A stretch of DNA of 64,000 nt, from positions 1-64,000 of the forward strand of contig CAADGI010000014.1 in NCBI GenBank assembly GCA_900696495.1, in the 5' to 3' direction. Source of the DNA: an uncultured Alphaproteobacteria bacterium. Its GTDB lineage: Bacteria; Pseudomonadota; Alphaproteobacteria; Micavibrionales; Micavibrionaceae. The number at the start of each line of letters is the position of its first letter. Positions within the stretch are counted from its first letter, which is position 1. The notes under the pieces were generated by a model, which had not been told where the DNA came from, made no database searches, and saw only the letters and a program-made list of their open reading frames with translations. The position numbers were made by a program, and so were the translations under genes. This document shows positions 34,954 to 43,735 of this stretch, piece after piece.

Positions 34954-35656
34954 TGCCCCGGCGCTAGCCCTACCCATCTATAGCGTCACGCCGTTCACCC
35001 TTCTCGATTTTCCGGGACGGACAGCGTGTATCGTCTGGTTTTCCGGCTGCAATATGCGCTGCGGCTACTGTCATAACCCACAAATCGTCAAGAGCAAAGG
35101 CAGAGGCAATATCGGACAGGTCATGGATTTTTTGCGTAAGCGCACGGGACTGCTGGACGGTGTTGTCCTTTCCGGCGGCGAAGCCTCCGTCTATCCCAGT
35201 CTTCCGGATTTTATCATGAAAATCCGGGATTTCGGCTACGCCGTAAAATTGGATACCAACGGCCTTCGCCCGGATATCATTCGGGATTTTCTGGAACAGG
35301 GATTTCTTGATTATGTTGCCTTAGATTACAAAGCCCCACCTGGAAAATTCAAAAAAGTGACAGGCGTAGACAAGTATAAATATTTTTCTGAAACATTGCG
35401 GATGCTCTGCGCTCAGGAAAATGTTCCCTTCGAGATCCGGACAACCGTGCATACAGGGTTAATGAATGAGCAGGATGTGACGGATATTATTCACGACCTG
35501 GACAGACTGAGGTACAGAGGTTCCTATTACGTGCAAAATTTTCGTGCGGACAATGACCGGCCCACGCTTGGCCTGCTGCCGCCCCAGGCTAGGATCCTCA
35601 AACTTGATAAATTGCCAAAACCTCACAATTTTTCGCTTCATTTCCGAAATTTTTGA
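34892..35656 (+). CDS. nrdG: Anaerobic ribonucleotide reductase-activating protein NrdG (radical SAM)
   Basis: 254 residues from a GTG at 34892 with AAAGGAG 6-7 bases upstream, well inside the end of nrdD; this strong site decides the start. It makes the glycyl radical in NrdD. The cluster motif CNMRCGYCHNP and LSGGEASVYP are present. Its stop codon lies inside an FNR-type box (35653-35666) and a terminator follows at 35728. Confidence 0.93.
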   Translation: MNAGISTRITSTPAICSATSDAPALALPIYSVTPFTLLDFPGRTACIVWFSGCNMRCGYCHNPQIVKSKGRGNIGQVMDFLRKRTGLLDGVVLSGGEASVYPSLPDFIMKIRDFGYAVKLDTNGLRPDIIRDFLEQGFLDYVALDYKAPPGKFKKVTGVDKYKYFSETLRMLCAQENVPFEIRTTVHTGLMNEQDVTDIIHDLDRLRYRGSYYVQNFRADNDRPTLGLLPPQARILKLDKLPKPHNFSLHFRNF

Positions 35657-35666
35657 CCTGGATCAA
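35653..35666. promoter_or_regulatory. FNR-type box (CTGG spacer) overlapping the nrdG stop
   Basis: TTGACCTGGATCAA, identical to the ubiT box at 27848. It precedes the terminator at 35728, so its target is unclear: it may be an upstream accessory site for the porin gene, or drive a short transcript ending at the terminator (inference). Confidence 0.55.
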
Positions 35667-35727
35667 GTACAAACACTCCAAATGAGCCTACCGTCACGGC
35701 GAAACGCAATCCATCCCTGTAGAATTT

Positions 35728-35758
35728 ACACCGGCACCCCCTGTTGCCGGTGTTTTCT
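35728..35758 (+). terminator. Rho-independent terminator after nrdDG
   Basis: ACACCGGCA / TGCCGGTGT, a perfect 9-base stem with an 8-base loop, followed by TTTCTT. It separates nrdDG from the porin unit. Confidence 0.85.
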
Positions 35759-35766
35759 TGTGCTTC

Positions 35767-35780
35767 TTGATCTTGGTCAA
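35767..35780. promoter_or_regulatory. FNR-type box upstream of the porin gene
   Basis: TTGATCTTGGTCAA, 59 bases before the porin ATG. A -10-like CAAAAT (35802-35807) is centred 31 bases downstream of the box centre, near class II geometry. It should make the porin anaerobically induced (inference). Confidence 0.65.
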
Positions 35781-35839
35781 GGCCGGGCATGCGATAAAAA
35801 AACAAAATGGCGCGTCGGCTAATCCATTGGAAGCTTTAT

Positions 35840-37099
35840 ATGACCAGTTATTTTTACCGTACATTTGCGTTTTTTGCTCTTTTGCTTACCTTTACTGCAC
35901 CGGTCTTTGCACATGAAGCTGAAGATGCGCTCATCAAAAAAGGCGCTTTTTACGGCGATATCAGGTATCGCTATGAAACGGTTGATCAGGACGGCCCGGC
36001 GCCCGTCACAGACTATGCAACAGCATCAACCATACGCGCCCGGCTGGGTTTCAAAACCGGTGTATACAGGGATTTTCAGGCGCTGTTTGAAACAGATCTG
36101 GTCGGCAGGCTGGGCGATGAAGATTATAACGATGGCAAAAATGGCAAAACACAGTTTCCTGTTATCGCCGATCCTGCAACGGCAGAACTAAATCAGCTTT
36201 GGCTTTCATGGTCCGGACTGCCACAAACAACAGTTAAAGCCGGGCGGCAAGCTATCAATTTAGACAACCAGCGTTTTATCGGCAGCGTTGGCTGGCGCCA
36301 GAATGATCAGACCTTCGATGCCGCTTCTATTGAAAACAAGAGTATCGAAAATCTTGCTGTGTCCTACATCTATGTGCGGACGGTCAATCGCGTCTTTGGC
36401 CATGAACACCCGCAAGGAGACTGGGATGGTCATACCCACCTTGCTCATGCTTCCTACGCTTTTGCGCCATGGCTGAATATAACGGGCTATGGCTACTGGC
36501 TGGACTTCGACATTGCTCCTGCCTCTTCAAATAAAACTTACGGATTGCGGTTGACCGGCGATGTCCCAGTTAATAATGTATGGACGCTTTTCTATGAAGC
36601 TGAAGGCGCAAAACAATACGATCATAGTGGCAACACAGCCAATTACGATGAAACTTATTTCCTGCTATCACCCGGAATTAAAGGTCATGGCCTCACTCTT
36701 CAGGCCGGATATGAATTGTTGGGTGGCGATGGCACAAACGCCTTTCAGACCCCGTTGGCTACGCTTCATGCGTTTAACGGCTGGGCCGATAAATTCCTGA
36801 CAACACCTGTAACCGGCCTGGAAGATTTCTATGGAAAAATTTCCTATAAAATTTCTGGTTCGAATGAATGGATTAATGATACAACCCTGACCGCCGTCTA
36901 TCATGATTTCAGTGGCGATAGCGGCGGGGACTATGGCTCTGAACTGGATTTGTCTGTAGGAAAGTCATTTAAACTACCCGACACAGGGCAGCCATTTAAG
37001 GCCGTGGATATACTTTTAAAATATGCGGATTACGAAGCTGATGACGCGCCCTTTACAGATACACAAAAAGCATGGATTCAAGTGGGTGTAAAATTCTAA
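35840..37099 (+). CDS. Outer-membrane beta-barrel porin (alginate-export-like family)
   Basis: 419 residues from the ATG at 35840 (GGAAG 7 bases upstream). A signal peptide ends at VFAHEAE. The rest alternates short beta strands with aromatic girdles and ends in WIQVGVKF, the terminal aromatic strand recognised by the BAM machinery. The pattern DIRYRYETVDQDG ... TIRARLGFKTG ... QLWLSWSGL.QTTVKAGRQAINLDNQRFIGSVGWRQNDQTFDA is that of alginate-export-type porins. Its place behind an FNR-type box in a nitrate island suggests an entry route used under anaerobiosis, perhaps for nitrate (inference). Confidence 0.82.
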   Translation: MTSYFYRTFAFFALLLTFTAPVFAHEAEDALIKKGAFYGDIRYRYETVDQDGPAPVTDYATASTIRARLGFKTGVYRDFQALFETDLVGRLGDEDYNDGKNGKTQFPVIADPATAELNQLWLSWSGLPQTTVKAGRQAINLDNQRFIGSVGWRQNDQTFDAASIENKSIENLAVSYIYVRTVNRVFGHEHPQGDWDGHTHLAHASYAFAPWLNITGYGYWLDFDIAPASSNKTYGLRLTGDVPVNNVWTLFYEAEGAKQYDHSGNTANYDETYFLLSPGIKGHGLTLQAGYELLGGDGTNAFQTPLATLHAFNGWADKFLTTPVTGLEDFYGKISYKISGSNEWINDTTLTAVYHDFSGDSGGDYGSELDLSVGKSFKLPDTGQPFKAVDILLKYADYEADDAPFTDTQKAWIQVGVKF

Positions 37100-37248
37100 T
37101 GGCAGAATATCTTAAAAAATTGCATTTTAGTGATATCCGCAATGCCGGAAATCGCGTTTTTTGGGCATGGATTGCCTATCAAACCATCAAGGGCACTCTG
37201 ACAACCTCCCTGATATGGATCCCTTTGATTTTTGCGTGGATGAACTGA
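37099..37248 (+). CDS. 49-residue single-pass membrane protein coupled to the porin
   Basis: The ATG overlaps the porin stop as TAATG. The product starts MAEYLKKLHFSDIRNAGN and ends in a hydrophobic, aromatic half (VFWAWIAY ... TSLIWIPLIFAWMN), consistent with one or two short membrane segments. No family recognised. Tight coupling to the porin suggests joint expression and possibly a small inner-membrane partner. Ends 9 bases before the convergent cusA stop. Confidence 0.68.
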   Translation: MAEYLKKLHFSDIRNAGNRVFWAWIAYQTIKGTLTTSLIWIPLIFAWMN

Positions 37249-37256
37249 TGCATGGC

Positions 37257-40200
37257 TTATCTTCCTTTGGCTTTTACTTTTCCTTGCATATAAAGCGCAT
37301 AAAGAACCGGGATTAATATAAGAGTCAAAATTGTCGTTGACACCATGCCTCCAACCATCGGCAGGGCAATTCGTCTCATAACGTCTGATCCCGGCCCTTC
37401 GGTCAGGAAAATGGGAATGAGGCCAAGGATGATAACCGAAACCGTCATCAGCTTGGGCCGCACGCGCTGCACCGCGCCGTGTTTGATGTTTTCGATCAGG
37501 GCGGCGTAATCGGCAGGCGGGTGGTCGCGCATCTGGTGGTCGATATAGATCAGCATGACAATGGCGGTTTCAACAGCGATACCCGCCAACGCGATAAAAC
37601 CCACGGCGACAGCGACCGACATATTGTAACCGGCCAGCCACACCCACCAGAATCCGCCGATGACGCCAAACGGCACCGCCAGCATGATCAGCAGCGTTCT
37701 ATCCCACCTTCCAAAATGCAAATAAAGCAGTGTCAGAATAATCAGCAGCGTGGCCGGGATAGCGATGGTCAACCTTTCCCGGGCCTCCTGCATCTGCTCG
37801 AACTGGCCGGAGAGTTTCAGGCTGTAACCGGATGGCAATTTTACGGTTTTCAGCTTTGCCTGCAAATCGCTGATATAGGAGCCGATATCCCGGCCCTCGA
37901 TATCTACGAAACCCCAGCCGTTCAGCCGGGCATCTTCCGAGATAATCATCGGCGGGCCTTCAGCGATGCGGATATCCGCGAGATTGGCCAGCGGAATGGA
38001 CGCACCGGAAGATGACGGCACCAGAATATCGTCAAGGTCTTTGACATGCTCCCGGTACGGCCTGTCATAGCGCAGCATGATGGGGTAGCGTTCGCGGCCT
38101 TCCACGGCTTCACTCAGTTGCATTCCGCCGAGCGCTGTCTGGATCACCATCTGCACGGTGGCTAAATCTATGCCGTAGCGTGAAATCCGTTCGCGGTCGG
38201 GGATAATCTCAATATATTTCCCGCCCTGTACGCGGTCGGCCACGGCGCTGCGCGTTCCGTTCACCTGCCGCGCCAGTTGCTCTACATCTTTCGCCAGCCG
38301 GTCAATTTCATTCAGGTCAGGACCAGCAATTTTTATTCCCACCGGCGTCCTGATCCCGGTAGTCAACATGTCGATGCGGATTTTGATCGGATAGCCCCAA
38401 ACATTGCGCATGCCGGGAAGCCGCGCAACCTTGTCCAGTTCGGCGATTAGTTTCTCCGGTGTCATGCCGCTTCGCCATTGATCACGGGGCTTGAGTTCCG
38501 CCCATGTCTCAATCATGTTCAGCGGCGCGGGATCGGTTGCGGAATTGGAGCGTCCCGCCTTGCCGAAAGCCAGCTCCACTTCCGGCATGCTCATGATCTG
38601 CCGGTTAGTTACCTGCAGGATTTCACGCATCTTGGCGGGCGTCGCCGATGGCAAAGTCATTGGCATGTAAAGCAGGCTGCCTTCATACAGCGGCGGCATG
38701 AATTCCGAACCCAGTCTGCTGACCGGCAGGGCCGTGCTTAAAAGAGCGAGCAAAGCCAGCAGCACTGTCATCTTCGGAAATTTCAGCGCCGTATTCAGCA
38801 AGGGATTGTACAGACCGATGAAAAAGCGGTTGATAAAATTCTCCTCTTCGCGCTTTATTTTTCCACGCACAAACCAGAGCATCAGCACCGGTACTAGCGT
38901 GACTGATAAAAGCGCCGCGCCCGCCATGGCATAGGTTTTAGTGTAAGCCAGCGGCGCGAACAGCCGGTGAGATTGTCCTGTCAATGCAAAGACCGGCAGA
39001 AATGACACGGTGATAATCAGCAGGGAGAAAAAGAGTCCCGGCCCGACTTCCTTTGCCGCTAGCAATAAAGCCGCCTGCCGTTCTTCCTTTGACGAGTCGG
39101 CGGGAAGGCTTGATAATTTCCTATGTGCATTCTCCACCATGACAATCGAAGCATCCACCATTGCACCTATTGCAATCGCAATACCGCCAAGTGACATGAT
39201 GTTGGCGGTGATACCCTGCGCCTGCATAACAATAAATGCTGCTAAAATGCCCAACGGCAAAGTGATGATGGCGACAAAGGCGCTGCGGACATGCAGCAGG
39301 AATATGAACGTGACCAGCGCCACCACCAGGCTTTCTTCCAGCAGCTTGTGTTCAAGATATTTAACAGAGCCTTCGATCAGCTTGCTGCGGTCATAGACCG
39401 TGACCAGTTCCACGCCAGCGGGCAATCCTTGTTTTATGAATTCCAACCGCTCTTTGACATGTTCGATCACCGTATGAGCATTCGCGCCGGGGCGCATGAC
39501 GACAAAACCGCCCACGGCCTCACCTTCGCCGTTGAGTTCGGTGATGCCGCGCCGGATCGCCGGGCCTTCCACGACATTGGCTACATCGCCAATTGTCACC
39601 GGCGTTCCGTCCTTGCTGACTTTCAGAACGACTTTTTCAAGGTCTTCAACGCTTTTGGCATAGCCGAAGGACCGGATCATGTACTCGGTTTCCGCCATCT
39701 CCAGCGTCCGCCCGCCTGTTTCCCGGTTGGCGCTGCGCACGGCTTCCATCACGTCCGTTAAAGGAATTTCATAGGCATGCAGATCGTGCGGCCTGAGCAG
39801 GACCTGGTATTCCTTGGCAAAGCCGCCGACGCTCGCAATTTCCGCTACGCCATCGACGGTTGCCAGTTCAAAACGCACAAACCAGTCCTGTAAACTTCGC
39901 AGTTCCTGCAAATCATGCTTTCCGGTGCGGTCTACAAGCGCATATTGAAATACCCATCCAACGCCCGTCGCATCCGGGCCGAGTTGCGGCCTGACGCCTT
40001 CCGGCAACTGCCCAGCGACCTGCGAGAGAGCTTCCAGTACCCGGCTGCGCGCCCAGTACATGTCGACGCCATCCTCGAATACGATGTAAAGAAAGCTGTC
40101 GCCGAACATTGAAAAGCCCCGCACAGCCTTGGTTTTTGGCAGGCTCAGCATGCGGGTGGACAGGGGGAATGTCACCTGATCCTCGACGATCTGCGGCGCT

Positions 40201-40403
40201 TGCCCGGGCCAGTCGGTGCGGATAATGACCTGCGTGTCGGAAAGATCAGGGATGGCATCCAGCGGCGTCTTTTGCACGGCGACAATCCCGGCAGCCAGCA
40301 AAATGAACGCGCCGAGCAATACAAAAAACCTGTTCGCCGCCGACCACTCGATAATCCGGGCAGCGAAGGATTCGGAAGGATCGTGTAACTGATCAGTGAT
40401 CAT
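37257..40403 (-). CDS. cusA: CusA/CzcA-type heavy-metal RND efflux pump
   Basis: About 1048 residues, a proton-driven inner-membrane pump exporting Cu(I)/Ag(I) through a periplasm-spanning complex. HME-RND features: PLDAIPDLSDTQVIIRTDWPGQAP at the start, IAIAIGAMVDASIVMVENAHRKL in the fourth helix region, and methionines in APLNMIETWAELKP and RIDMLTTGIRTPVG that correspond to the CusA metal-binding methionines, favouring Cu/Ag over Zn/Co. I chose the ATG at 40403, for which GGGAG is correctly spaced, over 40409. Overlaps cusB by 11 bases. Confidence 0.93.
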   Translation of the reverse strand: MITDQLHDPSESFAARIIEWSAANRFFVLLGAFILLAAGIVAVQKTPLDAIPDLSDTQVIIRTDWPGQAPQIVEDQVTFPLSTRMLSLPKTKAVRGFSMFGDSFLYIVFEDGVDMYWARSRVLEALSQVAGQLPEGVRPQLGPDATGVGWVFQYALVDRTGKHDLQELRSLQDWFVRFELATVDGVAEIASVGGFAKEYQVLLRPHDLHAYEIPLTDVMEAVRSANRETGGRTLEMAETEYMIRSFGYAKSVEDLEKVVLKVSKDGTPVTIGDVANVVEGPAIRRGITELNGEGEAVGGFVVMRPGANAHTVIEHVKERLEFIKQGLPAGVELVTVYDRSKLIEGSVKYLEHKLLEESLVVALVTFIFLLHVRSAFVAIITLPLGILAAFIVMQAQGITANIMSLGGIAIAIGAMVDASIVMVENAHRKLSSLPADSSKEERQAALLLAAKEVGPGLFFSLLIITVSFLPVFALTGQSHRLFAPLAYTKTYAMAGAALLSVTLVPVLMLWFVRGKIKREEENFINRFFIGLYNPLLNTALKFPKMTVLLALLALLSTALPVSRLGSEFMPPLYEGSLLYMPMTLPSATPAKMREILQVTNRQIMSMPEVELAFGKAGRSNSATDPAPLNMIETWAELKPRDQWRSGMTPEKLIAELDKVARLPGMRNVWGYPIKIRIDMLTTGIRTPVGIKIAGPDLNEIDRLAKDVEQLARQVNGTRSAVADRVQGGKYIEIIPDRERISRYGIDLATVQMVIQTALGGMQLSEAVEGRERYPIMLRYDRPYREHVKDLDDILVPSSSGASIPLANLADIRIAEGPPMIISEDARLNGWGFVDIEGRDIGSYISDLQAKLKTVKLPSGYSLKLSGQFEQMQEARERLTIAIPATLLIILTLLYLHFGRWDRTLLIMLAVPFGVIGGFWWVWLAGYNMSVAVAVGFIALAGIAVETAIVMLIYIDHQMRDHPPADYAALIENIKHGAVQRVRPKLMTVSVIILGLIPIFLTEGPGSDVMRRIALPMVGGMVSTTILTLILIPVLYALYMQGKVKAKGR

Positions 40404-41781
40404 GGCCATCTCCCTCTATTGCTTCTTCCATGCTCGCCAATCCACCGCGAAGCGAACTTTCGGAATCGATCATAAACTGACCGGAGGTAACAATGGATTG
40501 TCCTTCCTTGAGGCCGGAAATAATTTCCGTCATGCCATGCGCCGTGATACCGGTCTGCACAGTGACAGGTTTAAAATAGCCATCGCCCAACGCCTCGATT
40601 ACATGCCCGCCATCTTTGCCGTACAGAACTGCTTCTGCGGGAATGGCAAGGCGAGATTGGCTACCGGCTTCGAAAACAACATTCACAATCGAGCCTGTTT
40701 TCAATTTTTCATCGGGATTGTCCAGCACCAGCCGCGTCATTCCCTTGCGGCTTTCCCTATCGGTCATGGGATAGATGGTGTCAACAACGGCATTAAGGCT
40801 TTCGCCGGTTTCGTCTACCGTCACCATTGCGGGCGTCCCCACAGAGAGAAACTGCAAGTCTTTCACCGGCACATGGGATTCGATCCACACCTGCGAGAAA
40901 TCCTGCAAGGTCAAAACTGTATTCATCTGATCTTCCGGGTCAACGTAAGACCCTTTGCGCACGTTCAGCACGGTAATGGTTCCATCTGCAGGCGCATAAA
41001 ACGGGGTTTCATCCAGCGCTTTCCCTTTTTCCCTGAGCTGCGCAATGGCTTTTTCATCCATGCCGTACAGGCGCAGCCGTTGCTCGGAATTGCCAATTAC
41101 GTTTTTCCCCTTGATGCTTGCCAGGTAGTCTATTTGCGCCACAAGCAGGTCGGGGCTATAGAGCGTAAACAATAAATCGCCTTTTCTAACCGTGTCGCCC
41201 ACGGCGCTGACCTTGAGATCATAAATCCAGCCGCTTTTCCGCACAGCGACTATGTATTCACTCCTTGTGCTAGGCGTTATGGAGCCGAACGCATGAATGG
41301 ATTTGCCGAATTCCTGCATTTGCGCGGGAGCCGTTCTGACGCCCAGCGCCTGCCGGTAGGCCGGTTCGATGAAAAGAGCGCCGCTTTTATCCCCGCCAGC
41401 TTCGTCTTCATAGAAAGGAACAAGTTCCATATCCATGAACGGCGACTTGCCGGGCATGTCGAATTTCTTGTCCGGCACCATCGGGTCGTACCAATACAGG
41501 ATTTTTTGTTCGCCTTTGCTTTCCGGCTTTGATTGGGACGAAGGTTCAGATTGATCTGCAGGCACCAGATCCATCCCGCAGATCGGGCATTTGTCGCCCT
41601 TTTTTCCATGAATATGTGGATGCATGGGGCAGATATAGACTTCCTCGGCAGACTGAGCGCTTTCCGCTGTTGACGGACTGGCCTTGTCCGGCATGGACAT
41701 GGAAGGCATGGACTCTTCCGCCGCCATCGCAACAGCAGACGCGAAAGCCACTAAAGTCAGAATGAAAATAAAAACACGCAT
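40393..41781 (-). CDS. cusB: CusB-type membrane fusion protein with N-terminal heavy-metal-binding domain
   Basis: 462 residues with a signal peptide (MRVFIFILTLVAFASAVAMA). A His/Met/Cys-rich heavy-metal-binding domain follows (YICPMHPHIHGKKGDKCPICGMDLVP, about 49-74), then the CusB adaptor with a second metal motif near ILYWYDPMVPDKKFDMPGKSPFMDMELVP, a short helical hairpin and barrel domains. It links CusA to an outer-membrane channel; no CusC gene is next to it, so a TolC-type channel elsewhere must serve. Confidence 0.92.
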   Translation of the reverse strand: MRVFIFILTLVAFASAVAMAAEESMPSMSMPDKASPSTAESAQSAEEVYICPMHPHIHGKKGDKCPICGMDLVPADQSEPSSQSKPESKGEQKILYWYDPMVPDKKFDMPGKSPFMDMELVPFYEDEAGGDKSGALFIEPAYRQALGVRTAPAQMQEFGKSIHAFGSITPSTRSEYIVAVRKSGWIYDLKVSAVGDTVRKGDLLFTLYSPDLLVAQIDYLASIKGKNVIGNSEQRLRLYGMDEKAIAQLREKGKALDETPFYAPADGTITVLNVRKGSYVDPEDQMNTVLTLQDFSQVWIESHVPVKDLQFLSVGTPAMVTVDETGESLNAVVDTIYPMTDRESRKGMTRLVLDNPDEKLKTGSIVNVVFEAGSQSRLAIPAEAVLYGKDGGHVIEALGDGYFKPVTVQTGITAHGMTEIISGLKEGQSIVTSGQFMIDSESSLRGGLASMEEAIEGDGHDH

Positions 41782-41834
41782 GATAAGTCTCCTTTTTCAG
41801 TTTGGTTGAAATCCAAAAGCAGAAAAAGGCAGGC

Positions 41835-42230
41835 TTATTCGCGGAAGCGCTGCGTGGTCAGGAGGATGGAGGGTTGTGTTTGTGAAACTTCGGGCCAATC
41901 CGGCGGAGGGCCGCGTATGGCATTACCAGCAGAGGGCGTAAAACTGTATTCCGGCGTTGTCGCTGCCCATCCGATCAGAAAAATCTTTCCGTCCAAATCC
42001 GGCGCTTTCAGACTGGCATGACCGGCACCAGACAAATCCGTTTTTGAGCAATCCTTGAAGAATACATGGTCGTCCGACTTCTCTTTGGAACCGTCCATGC
42101 CCATGCCTTTGCAGTCCGGCATGTCCATCATCGGGAATGCCTGCGCCTTGCCCATGCCCATAAACGGCCCGCACGCCAATCCGGGCGTGAGCATGACAAA
42201 CATCAGAAAGCCAAGGAGAAATTTTCTCAT
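41835..42230 (-). CDS. Exported Met-rich protein next to cusBA
   Basis: 131 residues from the ATG at 42230; a much longer frame upstream is not protein-like. A signal peptide (MRKFLLGFLMFVMLTPGLA) is followed by MGMGKAQAFPMMDMPDCKGMGMDG, a Met-rich stretch with a cysteine typical of periplasmic copper binders, then a hydrophobic segment (KIFLIGWAATTPEY) and a Pro-rich end. With cusBA downstream by 54 bases, a periplasmic Cu/Ag-binding or sensing role is likely (inference). No family recognised; the start has only a weak ribosome site. Confidence 0.62.
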   Translation of the reverse strand: MRKFLLGFLMFVMLTPGLACGPFMGMGKAQAFPMMDMPDCKGMGMDGSKEKSDDHVFFKDCSKTDLSGAGHASLKAPDLDGKIFLIGWAATTPEYSFTPSAGNAIRGPPPDWPEVSQTQPSILLTTQRFRE

Positions 42231-42636
42231 GTATTTATTATATGGCACCCCGGTGAAAAAACCATGAAGTAATGGGGCGGCCCTCTGTAAATTGGGGACT
42301 CCGCCCGCCCTAAGTCCTGTTATTTCAGCCTTTCTGGCGCTCAGCAGTTTCAAAACATGGAAATAGCAGGGTGGATTGCCATATTGAGAGCATCCAATCC
42401 TAAATTCCCTGAAATGACGGTTTAATTCCCTGAGAGCGCTGGTAATTTTCCCTGAGTGAGGCTTAGGGAATTTTCTCATGAAAACGGCAGAAAGCCAGCA
42501 TCTCTGGCATATCCAAAAACCCCAAATTAGGCTCAAATCATGAAAATTGCCTGAAAACCGGCTTTTGCACGGAAAATTGGGGATTCGAACTCCATTTCCC
42601 ATATGCACGCTTATCGTATTGACGGCGAGGCCAAGG
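42231..42636. other. Non-coding border between cus locus and decayed island
   Basis: About 400 bases without a convincing gene; long open frames here have no protein-like composition. It contains the phased AATTCCCTGA repeats listed separately and looks like the edge of the decayed integrative element. Confidence 0.5.
42403..42472. repeat. Helically phased AATTCCCTGA repeats
   Basis: AATTCCCTGA at 42403-42412 and 42424-42433, a variant AATTTTCCCTGA at 42444-42455, and an inverted copy TTAGGGAATT at 42463-42472. The direct copies start 21 and 20 bases apart, about two helical turns. They lie just past the 3' end of a decayed serine recombinase, where recombinase accessory or crossover sites could be (inference). 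Confidence 0.5.
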
Positions 42637-43640
42637 TCATGGACCAACTATGTGCCGCCACAGCCATCTTTTGAAGCCATCCACATTTTCGAAGCTAGCG
42701 AACGGTTCCTGCAAGGAATAACAAAGGGTTGGCCCTCGCATCTCCAAGTTCGAAAACACGAAACCCATCAAGGCACGTTTAACCTCGGTTTTCGAACTTT
42801 TGAAAACCTCAGGGGCTTTGGATGCCAGAGATACCAGCGTGGTCAGGGCTATCTTAAATTCCTCGTTCCCTTCCTGATGCTCGGTTTGTAGGGCGGTAAT
42901 CTCCTGCCTTCTGGTTTGAAGCTGTGACAGCTTGCGATCATAAGTACCCTTATCAATGGTTTCGTTAATGAGAAGGTCTGTCAGCCTGTCTAGCTGGTGG
43001 TTCACCTGTTCCATCTCCGCGTTCAGGGTGTTGATGCTGTCATGGTGGTATTGCTTTTCGTTCTCATGCAGTTTGTTGATGTGGGCAATGATCTCAGGCA
43101 GGAGAGCCGGAGGAACTTGGATCGAGGCAAAAGCCGCTTCCACCTGTTTGAGAATGTCTTTCTCCTTAATCCATAGCTTGCGAGAGGGAGCCTCTGGATC
43201 ACGGCAAATGAGGTAAACGTATTGGGAATGACGGTTGCCTTGCCCGTATTGCCATCCACGGCATTGAGGTAGCCCAAGGGAGCCATACCGCACCATTCAC
43301 CGTTGCGAACCTTGAAATGGATACTGCGCCGCACGTTGTCGGAAAGTTGATCCGTGTATGACTGCGCCATGACAACGCCCATGTTCCACATGAGTTTCTG
43401 GGAACTGTTTGCATCCTTGGACAGGACATTGCCTTCTTTAACGAAGTGAAGCTCCAGAACGTCCTGCTGCATGAGATCATTGAAAACAGGTGTTTCCCTG
43501 AAACTGCGCTGTAACCGATCCACCGTATCGACAATCAACGCCATTTTCTCTTTCTGAGATTTAATGAAATGGATCATCTGATTGAACTCAGGACGCCGCT
43601 GTTTTGTGGAGGATTCGACAAGCGTATAACGCCGTATAAT
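42637..43640 (-). pseudogene. Decayed large serine recombinase
   Basis: Pieces of one recombinase in two frames. In the first frame: IIRRYTLVESSTKQRRPEFN, ALIVDTVDRLQRSF, MWNMGVVMAQSYTDQLSDNVRRSIHFKVRNGEWCGMAPLGYLN. It lacks the N-terminal catalytic serine. Near 43215 the frame changes and jumps directly to the late part YVYLICRDPEAPSRKLWIKEKDIL and the C-terminal coiled coil (QVNHQLDRLTDLLINETID), omitting most of the recombinase and zinc-ribbon domains. So it is 5'-truncated, internally deleted and frameshifted; it cannot be active. Confidence 0.85.
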
Positions 43641-43735
43641 TTCTGCGCGCCCCCCAAATCAACACGAAATCCAGTAATAATCTCATCAAAAATAAGAATG
43701 ACTTTATAAGTTTGAGCTAAAAACTGAAAGAGTGC
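43625..43735 (-). pseudogene. Fragment of a glutamate-1-semialdehyde aminomutase-like (class III) aminotransferase
   Basis: About 36 codons: FLAQTYKVILIFDEIITGFR followed by VDLGGAQKLYGV. This is the cofactor-region motif of HemL-type aminotransferases (LIFDE(V/I)xTGFR...GGAQ.xxGV). Nothing of the enzyme exists on either side: downstream it joins the recombinase remnant at about 43630, upstream it meets the truncated plus-strand gene at about 43733. It is a relic of a recombination event. Confidence 0.7.

Noticed and set aside
41835-42647. A 270-codon reading of the Met-rich gene
   Set aside because: The first 139 codons cross the decayed border region, have no protein-like features and lack a ribosome site; a signal peptide begins at 42230.
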